From the NCBI RefSeq assembly GCF_011617465.1, contig NZ_CP050153.1, forward strand, positions 2,852,001-2,916,000: 64,000 bases of DNA. The letters run 5' to 3'. The stretch is from Brevibacterium pigmentatum. GTDB taxonomy: Bacteria > Actinomycetota > Actinomycetes > Actinomycetales > Brevibacteriaceae. Made by a program: the position numbers and the translations under genes. Under the pieces are notes generated by a model. It saw only the letters and a program-made list of their open reading frames with translations. It did not search any database and was not told the DNA's origin. Shown here one piece after another: positions 57,051-64,000 of the stretch. The first letter of the stretch is position 1. Each line of letters starts with the position of its first letter.

Positions 57051-58280
57051 TCAGGCGCAGGCCCACTGACCCCAGCCGGCTTCGGCCTGCAGCTTCTTGG
57101 CGCGATCGAACTGCTCCTGCGGGCTGGCATCGATCGGGTTGCCGCTGCCGCCCATGCTCTGCCAGGTCTGGAGCTTGAACTGGAACAGACCGAAGTGTGC
57201 GTTGTTCGACTGGTTCACCGCACGGGGGTTGAAGTTCGATTCGCACTCGGCGATCTGGTACCACCTCGACCCGGGTCCTCCGAGCATGGCCTTGATCTCT
57301 GCGGTGCTCATGTCGCCGCCTCCGGAGCCGGAGCCGCCGCCGGTGCTCGAGTCGCCGCCGGAGTCACCGGAGTCGCCCGAACCGGAATCGCCGGAGTCAC
57401 CCGAGTCGGAGCCGCCGGTGTCAGCCGGCTCTTCCTTCTTCTTGGTGCCCTGGATGACGACCTTGGTCTTGGGTTCGGAGAGGACCTTCTCGTCCTTCTT
57501 CTCCTTCTTGACCTCTTCGCCGTTGATCGTCTTGACCTTGTAGGTGACCTGCTTCTCGCCGTCCTTGCCTTCGGTCTCGACTTTGGTCTCGCCCTCATAG
57601 AGGGAGTCGGACTTCTTGGTCTCGACCTCAGCCTTGATGGGCTGCTTGTCCTTGACGGTGTCGTTCTTCACGCGGTTGACGGTGAGAACCTGGCCGTCGG
57701 AGACCTCAGCGGACATCGGCACGGAAAGGAAGTCGTCCTTGTCGAGTTTGACACCCGTGTCCTTGAGCGCTTCCTTCGCGGTGCCCACAGCGGCCGAGAC
57801 CTTGTGGTCCTTGCCATCGGCGACGACGGTGAGGTTCTTCGCGGTGGTCACCTCGATGTCATTGCCCTGGTCCTTCAGGCGCTGGCTGGCCTTCGCGTTG
57901 AGGTCGGCACCCTTCGCGTCCACACCGAGGTCGGCCAGAGCCTGACCCACGGTGTTCGCGTTGGTCCATTCGTTCGTTTCCTTGCCATCGACGGACAGCG
58001 CAACCTTCTTCGCCGTGTTGACGGTGATCGTCATGTCACGGTCGACCTTGGTGCCCACGCCGGGCTTGACCTGGTCGCGCTTATCGACATCGATTTCGTG
58101 GCTGTCGAGGATGTCCCCGACCGTTCCACCGAAGGTCCGGATCTCTTCCGCCTGTCCGTCGACCTCCAAGGTCACAGGCTTGTTCATGGTCACAACTGCG
58201 CCCGTGCCACCGACGAGTCCGGTGATCACGACCGCCTGTGCAGCGATCTGAACCTTGCGGTTCTTCAGAAAATCAATCAC
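57051..58280 (-). CDS. Resuscitation-promoting factor, RpfB-like
   Basis: 409-residue secreted muralytic enzyme that helps wake non-growing cells. N-terminal membrane segment (about 11-31), three DUF348 ubiquitin-like repeats (about 34-75, 92-133, 148-190), a G5 domain (206-279), a Ser/Gly/Asp linker (287-322) and a lysozyme-like Rpf domain (332-409). The catalytic Glu is expected in IAECESNFNP (E347). FGLFQFKLQTWQSMGG and the C-terminal GWGQWACA complete the fold. In many actinobacteria rpfB is followed by rsmA/ksgA; here a terminator and groES follow instead. TGTAAC boxes lie upstream. Confidence 0.95.
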   Translation of the reverse strand: MIDFLKNRKVQIAAQAVVITGLVGGTGAVVTMNKPVTLEVDGQAEEIRTFGGTVGDILDSHEIDVDKRDQVKPGVGTKVDRDMTITVNTAKKVALSVDGKETNEWTNANTVGQALADLGVDAKGADLNAKASQRLKDQGNDIEVTTAKNLTVVADGKDHKVSAAVGTAKEALKDTGVKLDKDDFLSVPMSAEVSDGQVLTVNRVKNDTVKDKQPIKAEVETKKSDSLYEGETKVETEGKDGEKQVTYKVKTINGEEVKKEKKDEKVLSEPKTKVVIQGTKKKEEPADTGGSDSGDSGDSGSGDSGDSGGDSSTGGGSGSGGGDMSTAEIKAMLGGPGSRWYQIAECESNFNPRAVNQSNNAHFGLFQFKLQTWQSMGGSGNPIDASPQEQFDRAKKLQAEAGWGQWACA

Positions 58281-58317
58281 AAAAATATCCCTGAGCAGAG
58301 TTTATCGACCTGTTCAC

Positions 58318-58365
58318 TGTAACCGATTCGTTACAAGGTTCGCAAAATATCACGGAAATGTAACG
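58318..58365 (-). promoter_or_regulatory. TGTAAC boxes upstream of rpf (candidate MtrA sites)
   Basis: TGTAACCGATTCGTTACA (58318-58335) is an inverted pair of TGTAAC half-sites, and a further TGTAACG lies at 58359. MtrA of actinobacteria recognises GTAAC repeats and controls rpf genes in mycobacteria and corynebacteria, so MtrA is a reasonable candidate. The remaining 333-bp gap up to tatD has no gene; it contains one CCGAGGCGG motif. Confidence 0.4.
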
Positions 58366-58613
58366 GTGTGAGTTTCCTGAGGGCGTGTCTGACCTGGAGT
58401 TCCCCGTGTTTTCGGGGCGTTCCCAATCGTGATATTTCCTCGCCGAGGCGGCCCCACGTCGCGTTATCCCGCTCACAGAACGCGGGGCGGAGTCCGGCCC
58501 CGGTGCGACTGTGCGACATCCGGCCGGGTGCCGGTTCACGCTTGCCGCGGGTTGGGTCCCGGTCCCGCCCCCTCGCGCGCCGAGGTCCAGTTCCCGCTTC
58601 CCCCGGGTCCGGC

Positions 58614-59585
58614 TCAGTCCCAGCTGCCGAGGGCTCGCTCCGCGTTGTTCCACACGGCCGCGCACAGCTCCTCTTCGCTCATCCCGCGCACTTCGGCGAG
58701 TTTCCGCGCCGTGATCGCGGTGAGGTAGGGACCTCCCGGCTTCCCGCGGTGCGGGTGCGGGGTGAGGAAAGGCGCGTCGGTCTCCGTCAGCAGCAGCTCC
58801 AGCGGAGCGGCCGCCGCGGCGCGACGCAGCTCGTCGGCGTTCTTGAACGTGAGGTTGCCGGCGAAGGACATGTAATAGCCCTCGGCCGCGCATTCGCGAG
58901 CCATCGCTTCATCACCGGAGTAGCAGTGGAAGATCGTGACATCGGGAGCGCCTTCCTCTTTGAGGATGCGCAGCACATCGGCGTGTGCCTCCCGATCGTG
59001 GATCTGCAAGGCACGTCCGGTGCGCTTGGCGATCTCGATATGGGCCCGGAAGGAGCGCTGCTGTTCGGCGATGCCCTCCTCTGCCGTGCGGAAGTAGTCG
59101 AGACCGGTCTCCCCCACCACGCGCATGCGATCGTGCGAGCTCACGAGTGATTCGATCTCGGTCAGCGCATCGTCGAGCAGGCCACGTTCGGCCAGCCGCG
59201 GTGCCTCGTTCGGATGCAGGGCGGCTCCGCCGATCATCCACGTCCGGCCCTCGGCAGGAGGAGTGGGCACGGTCCGGCGGTCGGCCGCCTCGGCGGGAGA
59301 ACCTGAATACTGCGACGCCACGAGCGCGGTCGTCCACCGGGCTGCCGGAAGGTCGCAGCCGATCTGGACGATGCGACGAACCCCAGCCTCGGCGGCGGTG
59401 TCATGGAAGAAATCCAGCGACGGGAACTCTTCGTCCTCATCCGGGGTGACCTCGGGTTCGGGTTCGCCGGCACCCAGCGGCAGCCGAACACCCGTGCAGA
59501 TGTCCAGGTGGGTGTGGGTGTCGACGATGGGGTGAGCGAGCGGTTCGGGCACCGGTGGATAGGTTCCGGCGGCGCGCGAGGCCAT
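58614..59585 (-). CDS. tatD: TatD-family metal-dependent hydrolase
   Basis: 323-residue TIM-barrel metallohydrolase, probably a 3'-5' exonuclease acting on DNA ends. DTHTHLD near 22-28, RVVGETGLDYFR, QIHDREAHADVL and TETDAPFLTPHPHRG are the metal-ligand blocks. The length exceeds the usual 260 residues because of an N-terminal extension and an insertion near 125-140. The ATG overlaps the metG stop (TAATG). The metG-tatD-rpf order is conserved in actinobacteria. Confidence 0.94.
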   Translation of the reverse strand: MASRAAGTYPPVPEPLAHPIVDTHTHLDICTGVRLPLGAGEPEPEVTPDEDEEFPSLDFFHDTAAEAGVRRIVQIGCDLPAARWTTALVASQYSGSPAEAADRRTVPTPPAEGRTWMIGGAALHPNEAPRLAERGLLDDALTEIESLVSSHDRMRVVGETGLDYFRTAEEGIAEQQRSFRAHIEIAKRTGRALQIHDREAHADVLRILKEEGAPDVTIFHCYSGDEAMARECAAEGYYMSFAGNLTFKNADELRRAAAAAPLELLLTETDAPFLTPHPHRGKPGGPYLTAITARKLAEVRGMSEEELCAAVWNNAERALGSWD

Positions 59586-61300
59586 TATTCGGTCTCCTCC
59601 ACGAACTTCGGGAACACGGGTTCGGGCTTCGGCAGGGGTGTGCCCGGCTCGAGCGGGAACTCGACGGCCGCGAACGACCGGGGATCCGCCTCGGCGGCGG
59701 CGATTCCATCGGCAGCGGCCTCGGCGACATTCGGTGCCAGGGCGGCCGAAGCGTAGGCGGCACCGGCGGCGACGCCGATGGACGCACTCGCGGACACGGC
59801 TCCCATCGCCTCGGCGCCGGAGCCGGAATCGACGGCGGTCGGCAGGACCTTCGCACCGGCCTCACCGACGCCCGCGGGCACACCGAGGAGGTCGAGGATC
59901 TTGCCCGCGGATTCGGGCATGACCGGCTGGATGAGGATGGAGATGATGCGCACGACCTCGATCGTCACCCACAGCACGGTGGCCATGCGATCCGGATCGG
60001 TCTTCTTCAGCTTCCACGGCTCCTGAGCGGAGAAGTAGCGGTTTGCCTCCGAAAGCACCTTCCAGCAGGCCTCGACGTAGAGGTGGAGGGCCTGGGTGTC
60101 GACGTGGCGACGGGCGGTGTCGGGTACGGCACGGGCGAGGGCGAGGAGCTTCTCGTCCGCCTCGGTGAGCTCACCCGGCTGCGGAACCTGGGCGTCGCAG
60201 TTCTTCTGGATCATCGACAGCGACCGCTGGGCGAGGTTGCCGTACTCGTTGGCGAGGTCGGAGTTCTTACGGGTGATAATCGAGTCCTTCGTGTACGAGC
60301 CGTCGTGGCCGTAGGAGAACTCGCGGAAGAGGAAGAAGCGCAGGGTGTCCAGTCCGAAGGCGTCGACGAGGTCGAGGGGGTCGACGACGTTGCCGACGGA
60401 CTTCGACATCTTCTCACCGGAGTTGAAGAGGAAGCCATGGGCATGGACGCGCCCCGGCAGCTCGATGCCGGCGCTCATGAGGAACGCGGGCCAGTAGACG
60501 CTGTGGAAGCGGATGATGTCCTTGCCGATGATGTGGACGTCGGCGGGCCACCACTTCGCGAACTTCTCCTCGTCGTCCGGGAATCCGGCGGCGGTGATGT
60601 AGTTCGTCAGGGCGTCGATCCACACATACATCACGTGCTTGTCGTTGCCGGGCACCGGCACACCCCAGTCGAAGGTGGTGCGGGAGACCGAGAGGTCCTT
60701 GAGCCCGGAGGCGACGAAGGAGGCGATCTCGTTGCGGCGGGAGTCGGGGCCGATGAACTCGGGATGGTTCTTGTACAGCTCGAGCAGCTTGTCCTGGTAC
60801 TTCGAGAGGCGGAAGAAGTAGGACTCCTCTTCCGTCCAGGTCACCTCGGTGCGAGTCTCCTTGGACAGGCGGACGCCGTCGACGACCTCGGTTTCGTCAT
60901 CGGTGTAGAAGGCCTCGTCGCGCACGGAGTACCAGCCGGAGTACGTGTCGAGGTAGATGTCGCCGGCCTCTTCGAGCTTGCGCCAGATGGCCTGCGAGGC
61001 GGTGTAGTGGTCTTCGTCGGTGGTGCGGATGAACCGGTCGAAGGTCGAGCCGAGGGCGAGTTGAGTGTCGCGGAAGTTCTTCGCGTTGTCGTCAGCGAGC
61101 TGTTTGGGGGTGATGCCGAGTTTGTTCGCCGCCTGCAGCATCTTCAGCCCGTGCTCGTCCGTGCCGGTGCAGAAGAAGACATCGTGATTGTCCAGTCGCT
61201 TGAACCGGGCGATCGTGTCGGCCGCAATGTACTCATAGGCATGCCCGATGTGAATGGCCCCGTTGGGGTAGGCAATCGCTGTCGTCAAGTAGTAACCCAT
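59585..61300 (-). CDS. metG: Methionyl-tRNA synthetase
   Basis: 571-residue class I synthetase. HIGH at 17-20 and KMSKS at 297-301 are intact; the connective domain lacks the zinc Cys knuckles, as in the shorter MetG type. [15 protein letters not shown] is the Met-binding region. The C-terminal 90 residues, after [18 protein letters not shown], are an Ala/Ser-rich low-complexity extension with the CCGCCTCGG motif, ending in a short Pro/Glu segment. No Trbp111 tRNA-binding domain is present. Confidence 0.97.
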   Translation of the reverse strand: MGYYLTTAIAYPNGAIHIGHAYEYIAADTIARFKRLDNHDVFFCTGTDEHGLKMLQAANKLGITPKQLADDNAKNFRDTQLALGSTFDRFIRTTDEDHYTASQAIWRKLEEAGDIYLDTYSGWYSVRDEAFYTDDETEVVDGVRLSKETRTEVTWTEEESYFFRLSKYQDKLLELYKNHPEFIGPDSRRNEIASFVASGLKDLSVSRTTFDWGVPVPGNDKHVMYVWIDALTNYITAAGFPDDEEKFAKWWPADVHIIGKDIIRFHSVYWPAFLMSAGIELPGRVHAHGFLFNSGEKMSKSVGNVVDPLDLVDAFGLDTLRFFLFREFSYGHDGSYTKDSIITRKNSDLANEYGNLAQRSLSMIQKNCDAQVPQPGELTEADEKLLALARAVPDTARRHVDTQALHLYVEACWKVLSEANRYFSAQEPWKLKKTDPDRMATVLWVTIEVVRIISILIQPVMPESAGKILDLLGVPAGVGEAGAKVLPTAVDSGSGAEAMGAVSASASIGVAAGAAYASAALAPNVAEAAADGIAAAEADPRSFAAVEFPLEPGTPLPKPEPVFPKFVEETE

Positions 61301-61399
61301 AGGGAACTCAGTCTAAGGGACGCCGCCGCACAGCCGCGCATGGGCGGGTGCGGTTGGGACGTGGGTGGGACCGCGAGTGAGGATTGAGGATTCGCTAGT

Positions 61400-61459
61400 G
61401 GCACGGTTTGAGTCAAGAAGCACCTGTTTGAACAAGTGCCAAGCGCCTCAAACTGTGCC
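61400..61459 (+). repeat. 60-bp palindromic repeat family A, copy 3
   Basis: Near-perfect ends GGCACGGTTTGAG and CTCAAACTGTGCC enclose GCACCTGTTTGAACAAGTGC, itself a small hairpin. It lies 42 bases beyond the stop of the nuclease-fold gene and is in the same orientation as copy 4 on the other side of that gene. Confidence 0.9.
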
Positions 61460-61501
61460 GTCACCGTTCCCGGCTCCATGAAACACCTCGGCGAGGACGA
61501 G

Positions 61502-62566
61502 TCAGAGAATCAGCCTGTTGCTGCAACGGTTTCGCAGCTCGGGCGCCTGGTGAAACAGTTTCTCGCTGAACAGCTTCGGCGAGTGAACTTCGCTGAATTT
61601 GAAACGAACGACTTTGTATCCCATAGCCAGCAGACGATTGTGCTGTCGGCTCTCCTTGCTCATGACGTCGAAGCCTCCATCGACGTACTTCTGCGTCCCA
61701 TCGACATAGAGAGCAATTCTGTCCTCCCGGAAAAGGAAATCGAGTCTCGTCAGCCGTCGACCTCGGTCGATGATGTCGACCTGCTGGGCAAAGTCGTGCA
61801 ACCCGAGCAGGTGCAGATTGAACGCCGCTTGGCTTTCCGCATAGCTTTCGGACAGCGGTGAGGCGAGTCTTGCTAGTCTCGACGCAATCATCTTTCCCTT
61901 GGCCAGTCGTCTGATCGGCGAGAGAAAGAGGTCGATCTGTGCTTGGGGTACATCGTCAAGCAGGTGCGGCGGATAGCCGAGCTTGAAAATGCGGTCCTCG
62001 TCGTCGCCAAGCATATGTCGCCGAACCACCTGCTCCATCGCCGCAAAACCGGCGGCGTTACCGAGTTCGCTACGAAGATCCAGCACGGTTCGAGCCGGCG
62101 TTGTCACTCGCAGCCCCTCAACAGTGCAGATGTCTTCTTCCGCGATCACCCTGCGTCGACGCACCAGTTCGCTTGTCCGCGTACTCGCTGCCGGATGGAA
62201 CACCGACACTGATGTATCCGGCTCATTGAACAACCCGATCCTATGCAAGCGTGCAGCGGAGACTCCGCAGATGATGTCGTCCGGGCGAAAGTGCGGATAG
62301 TGGACGATCCGCAGATGCTTCAGATGTTCTTCATACCTGCGTGCATGAGCAGGTTCTTTGCTCAGGCCCGCTTCATGCTGCTCGAGCCAGGGCACGTCCG
62401 TTGCGAAGGTGGAGAACCGCCTGTGTGCTCGGACGTCGCACCTTCGGATCACCGAATACACGCCTCGAGACAATCGCTTCAGACAGCAATCCAAGGCTCC
62501 CCGGATCTCCGTTGTTGAGACTCCGACATTGCGCAGGTCCTGGAAGTAGACAATATTGCTCTTCAT
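61502..62566 (-). CDS. AbiEi-like winged-helix protein with Vsr/DUF559-type nuclease fold
   Basis: 354 residues. An N-terminal helix-turn-helix region (about 1-45) resembles the AbiEi antitoxin domain. The C-terminus (about 270-354) resembles DUF559/Vsr endonuclease-fold domains: D276 in RLDFLF, D289 and K293 in YVDGTQKY form a D-x12-DGxxK pattern, followed by ESRQHNRLLAMGYKVVRFKF. The ATG at 62566 follows GGTGG; longer frames lack support. No AbiEii toxin gene is adjacent, so it is a solitary gene. Base composition is visibly less GC-rich than the neighbours and it sits between metG and rsmI, flanked by direct copies of repeat A: signs of acquisition. Function unknown. Confidence 0.85.
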   Translation of the reverse strand: MKSNIVYFQDLRNVGVSTTEIRGALDCCLKRLSRGVYSVIRRCDVRAHRRFSTFATDVPWLEQHEAGLSKEPAHARRYEEHLKHLRIVHYPHFRPDDIICGVSAARLHRIGLFNEPDTSVSVFHPAASTRTSELVRRRRVIAEEDICTVEGLRVTTPARTVLDLRSELGNAAGFAAMEQVVRRHMLGDDEDRIFKLGYPPHLLDDVPQAQIDLFLSPIRRLAKGKMIASRLARLASPLSESYAESQAAFNLHLLGLHDFAQQVDIIDRGRRLTRLDFLFREDRIALYVDGTQKYVDGGFDVMSKESRQHNRLLAMGYKVVRFKFSEVHSPKLFSEKLFHQAPELRNRCSNRLIL

Positions 62567-62634
62567 TTCGCCACCATGTCGAAACGCGGTCAACAGCGAC
62601 AAGACCTGATTCGAAGGCTGTGGATACGGCCTGA

Positions 62635-62856
62635 CCATCCACAGACGGGAGGAGGACGAGTCTGCGGAGACCCTGCATGCCACTGCGTCTGAGTCGTGAC
62701 GATGTACTGGCGCCCGGGTCTTCGCCTCAAGTCAAGCCGAACCGAGGCCCTAGCTGCTGACGGCCCCGTTTGAGTTGGAAAGCCCCTGTTTGAAACCGTG
62801 TTTTCTGACTGCGAGTGTGCCGTAGCCATCCACAGCGGGAGGCGTACGAGTCGCGG
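62635..62856. repeat. Direct repeat of about 32 bp bracketing repeat A copy 4
   Basis: CCATCCACAGACGGGAGGAG (from 62635, continuing through GACGAGTCTGCGG) recurs as CCATCCACAGCGGGAGGCG (from 62826, continuing through TACGAGTCGCGG). The copies are 191 bp apart and enclose repeat A copy 4. This could mark a local duplication or an insertion event. The 308-bp gap between the nuclease-fold gene and rsmI holds only these repeats. Confidence 0.75.
62762..62821 (+). repeat. 60-bp palindromic repeat family A, copy 4
   Basis: Runs from GGCCCCGTTTGAGTTGG to GCGAGTGTGCC with the core CCCCTGTTTGAAAC. It is the most decayed of the four in its right arm, but has the same length and core. Confidence 0.8.
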
Positions 62857-62874
62857 CCGGCGAGGGCCTACCTC

Positions 62875-63855
62875 TCACTCGCGGTGAAGCCAGGCCTCGT
62901 AGACGTCGCGCTTCGACAGGCCGAACTTCTTCGCCACCTGACCGGCGGCATCCTTGGCGCGCACACCGGAGTCGACCAGCGCGCTGACCTCACCGAGGTG
63001 GTCCTCCGGAGCCGTTTCGACCTCCGTGGCACCGGCGAGCACCAGGGTCAGTTCCCCGCGCAGCCCATCGGCGGCCTGATCGCGCAGGGATCCGACGGTC
63101 CCGCGCAGTGTCTCCTCAAAGGTCTTCGTCAACTCGCGGCTGATGGCCATGGGACGGTCGATGCCGATGATCTCGGCAAAGTCGTCCATCGCGTCGGCGA
63201 TGCGGTGCGGGCTCTCGAAGAAGAGCATCGTCCGCTTCTCAGCCTTGAGCTCGGTCAGCAGGGTCCTGCGCTGCCCGGACTTGCGGGGCAGGAACCCTTC
63301 GAAGCTGAACCGATCGCTCGGCAGCCCCGAGACCGCAAGGGCCATGAGCACCGCTGAGGGACCCGGCGTCGACGTGATCGGAAGTCCCGCCTCGCCGCAG
63401 GCCTTGACCACGCGGTAGCCGGGATCGGAGACTGCGGGCATCCCCGCGTCGGAGAGCAGAACAACTGTCTCACCAGCAGCGATGATGTCGACAAGCTCGG
63501 GCGCTCGGTGGCCCTCATTATGGTCGAAGACGCTCATGACCCGCTTCGTGTGGGTGAGGTCGAGCCGCTGCGCCAGGGACAGGAACCGGCGCGTGTCCTC
63601 GGCGGCGATGACATCGGCGGTCTCGATGGCCTCCCGCATCCGCGGGCTCGCATCGCCGAGGTTGCCGATCGGAGTCCCGACCAGGATGAGTCGTCCGCCG
63701 GTGAGTTTCGGACCCCGCCCCGCTGGGGCGAGGTCGCCATCGGTGCGGTGGTCGGCCGCCTCGGCGAGGTCGCCGTCAACTCGGTGGTCGGCCGTTTCGG
63801 CGGGATCCTCGTCCGAGGTGAACTCAGGATTCGGAATCGAGGAATCCTCGGTCAC
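62875..63855 (-). CDS. rsmI: 16S rRNA (cytidine(1402)-2'-O)-methyltransferase
   Basis: 326-residue SAM-dependent methyltransferase modifying C1402 of the 16S decoding centre. LVGTPIGNLGDASPRMREAI, AAEDTRRFLSLAQR and LLSDAGMPAVSDPGYRVV are RsmI signatures. The N-terminal 48 residues are an extension with a duplicated 12-residue unit (AETADHRVDGDL, AEAADHRTDGDL). It starts at GTG and overlaps the preceding gene by GTGA. Confidence 0.96.
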   Translation of the reverse strand: MTEDSSIPNPEFTSDEDPAETADHRVDGDLAEAADHRTDGDLAPAGRGPKLTGGRLILVGTPIGNLGDASPRMREAIETADVIAAEDTRRFLSLAQRLDLTHTKRVMSVFDHNEGHRAPELVDIIAAGETVVLLSDAGMPAVSDPGYRVVKACGEAGLPITSTPGPSAVLMALAVSGLPSDRFSFEGFLPRKSGQRRTLLTELKAEKRTMLFFESPHRIADAMDDFAEIIGIDRPMAISRELTKTFEETLRGTVGSLRDQAADGLRGELTLVLAGATEVETAPEDHLGEVSALVDSGVRAKDAAGQVAKKFGLSKRDVYEAWLHRE

Positions 63856-64000
63856 GAAGCCCCTTCAGCAGCGAAGATCAGCGCGAACATCCCGAGGTAG
63901 AGGAGGATCATGAAGACCCAGAAGAGGATCCAGAGGATGGTGCCGATGTAGCCGACCCACAGAGCCGCGATCGCCATGCCGTCGCCGCGCTCACCGCGTT
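63852..64000 (-). CDS. C-terminal part of a small membrane protein (DUF4190-like), cut by the window edge
   Basis: Only the last 48 residues are visible: GERGDGMAIAALWVGYIGT followed by a second helix and the end FALIFAAEGAS. The GxGMAIAALWVGYIG pattern resembles DUF4190 proteins. Its TGA overlaps the rsmI GTG start, so the two are co-translated. Confidence 0.6.
   Translation of the reverse strand, partial: RGERGDGMAIAALWVGYIGTILWILFWVFMILLYLGMFALIFAAEGAS

Noticed and set aside
58281..58613. c-di-AMP (ydaO) riboswitch upstream of rpf, as found before some actinobacterial rpf genes
   Set aside because: The conserved ydaO blocks could not be found on the minus strand; only TGTAAC boxes and a weak GC-rich hairpin are visible.
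61502..62566. Complete AbiE toxin-antitoxin pair
   Set aside because: Only the AbiEi-like gene is present; no nucleotidyltransferase (AbiEii) frame lies on either side, and the C-terminal half looks like a nuclease fold.

Overview
The window is 64 kb of high-GC chromosomal DNA from an actinobacterium, most likely a member of the Micrococcales close to Brevibacterium. That placement is inference. It rests on the pairing of guaB with the actinobacterial guaB-like guaB3, an Rpf resuscitation factor, an MgtA/PimB-type mannosyltransferase, a DtxR-type iron box, a BioQ-type operator, HrcA/CIRCE control of groES-groEL, and many ATGA/GTGA stop-start overlaps. I saw no prophage, IS element, CRISPR array, rRNA or tRNA. 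Most genes lie on the minus strand.

Layout. 0-5 kb: two tandem paralogous membrane proteins with degenerate phosphatase-like ectodomains. 5-14 kb: a sortase-anchored 5'-nucleotidase behind a PHO-box-like array, truA-lemA, a mannosyltransferase, an isochorismatase-fold hydrolase, and the biotin transporter bioYMN with a BioQ box. 14-19 kb: guaA, a DUF3817 protein, SURF1, guaB3, then a LysR/LysE divergent pair. 20-28 kb: panB-panC facing a nadA-nadB-nadC-cysteine desulfurase operon, then two small membrane proteins. 28-32 kb: tenA and thiM-thiE-thiD, the latter led by a TPP riboswitch. 32-37 kb: a LacI regulator and a xylose-type ABC importer. 37-43 kb: a three-gene desferrioxamine-type siderophore operon in which acyltransferase and synthetase are fused, under an iron box. 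43-54 kb: guaB, a GntR regulator, an RluA-family enzyme, an AidB-like acyl-CoA dehydrogenase with TetR and a divergent acyl-CoA ligase, and a MacB-like ABC system. 54-64 kb: groES-groEL, rpf, tatD, metG, a nuclease-fold AbiEi-like gene, rsmI and a partial membrane protein.

The genes are mainly cofactor supply (biotin, pantothenate, NAD, thiamine, purines, iron) plus envelope and stress functions. The nad operon carries its own cysteine desulfurase, probably to load the NadA iron-sulfur cluster. The thi genes combine salvage (ThiM, TenA) with synthesis (ThiD, ThiE).

The least explained material is repetitive. A family of 60-bp palindromic elements occurs four times, two of them flanking the AbiEi-like nuclease gene that separates metG from rsmI, and one supplying the last codons and stop of another gene. 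A second 70-bp family occurs at the 3' ends of the biotin and sugar-transport operons. The 9-mer CCGAGGCGG is strongly over-represented and sits in low-complexity loops of many housekeeping enzymes, read in several frames. These, and the paralogous membrane pair, are the best candidates for something undescribed.
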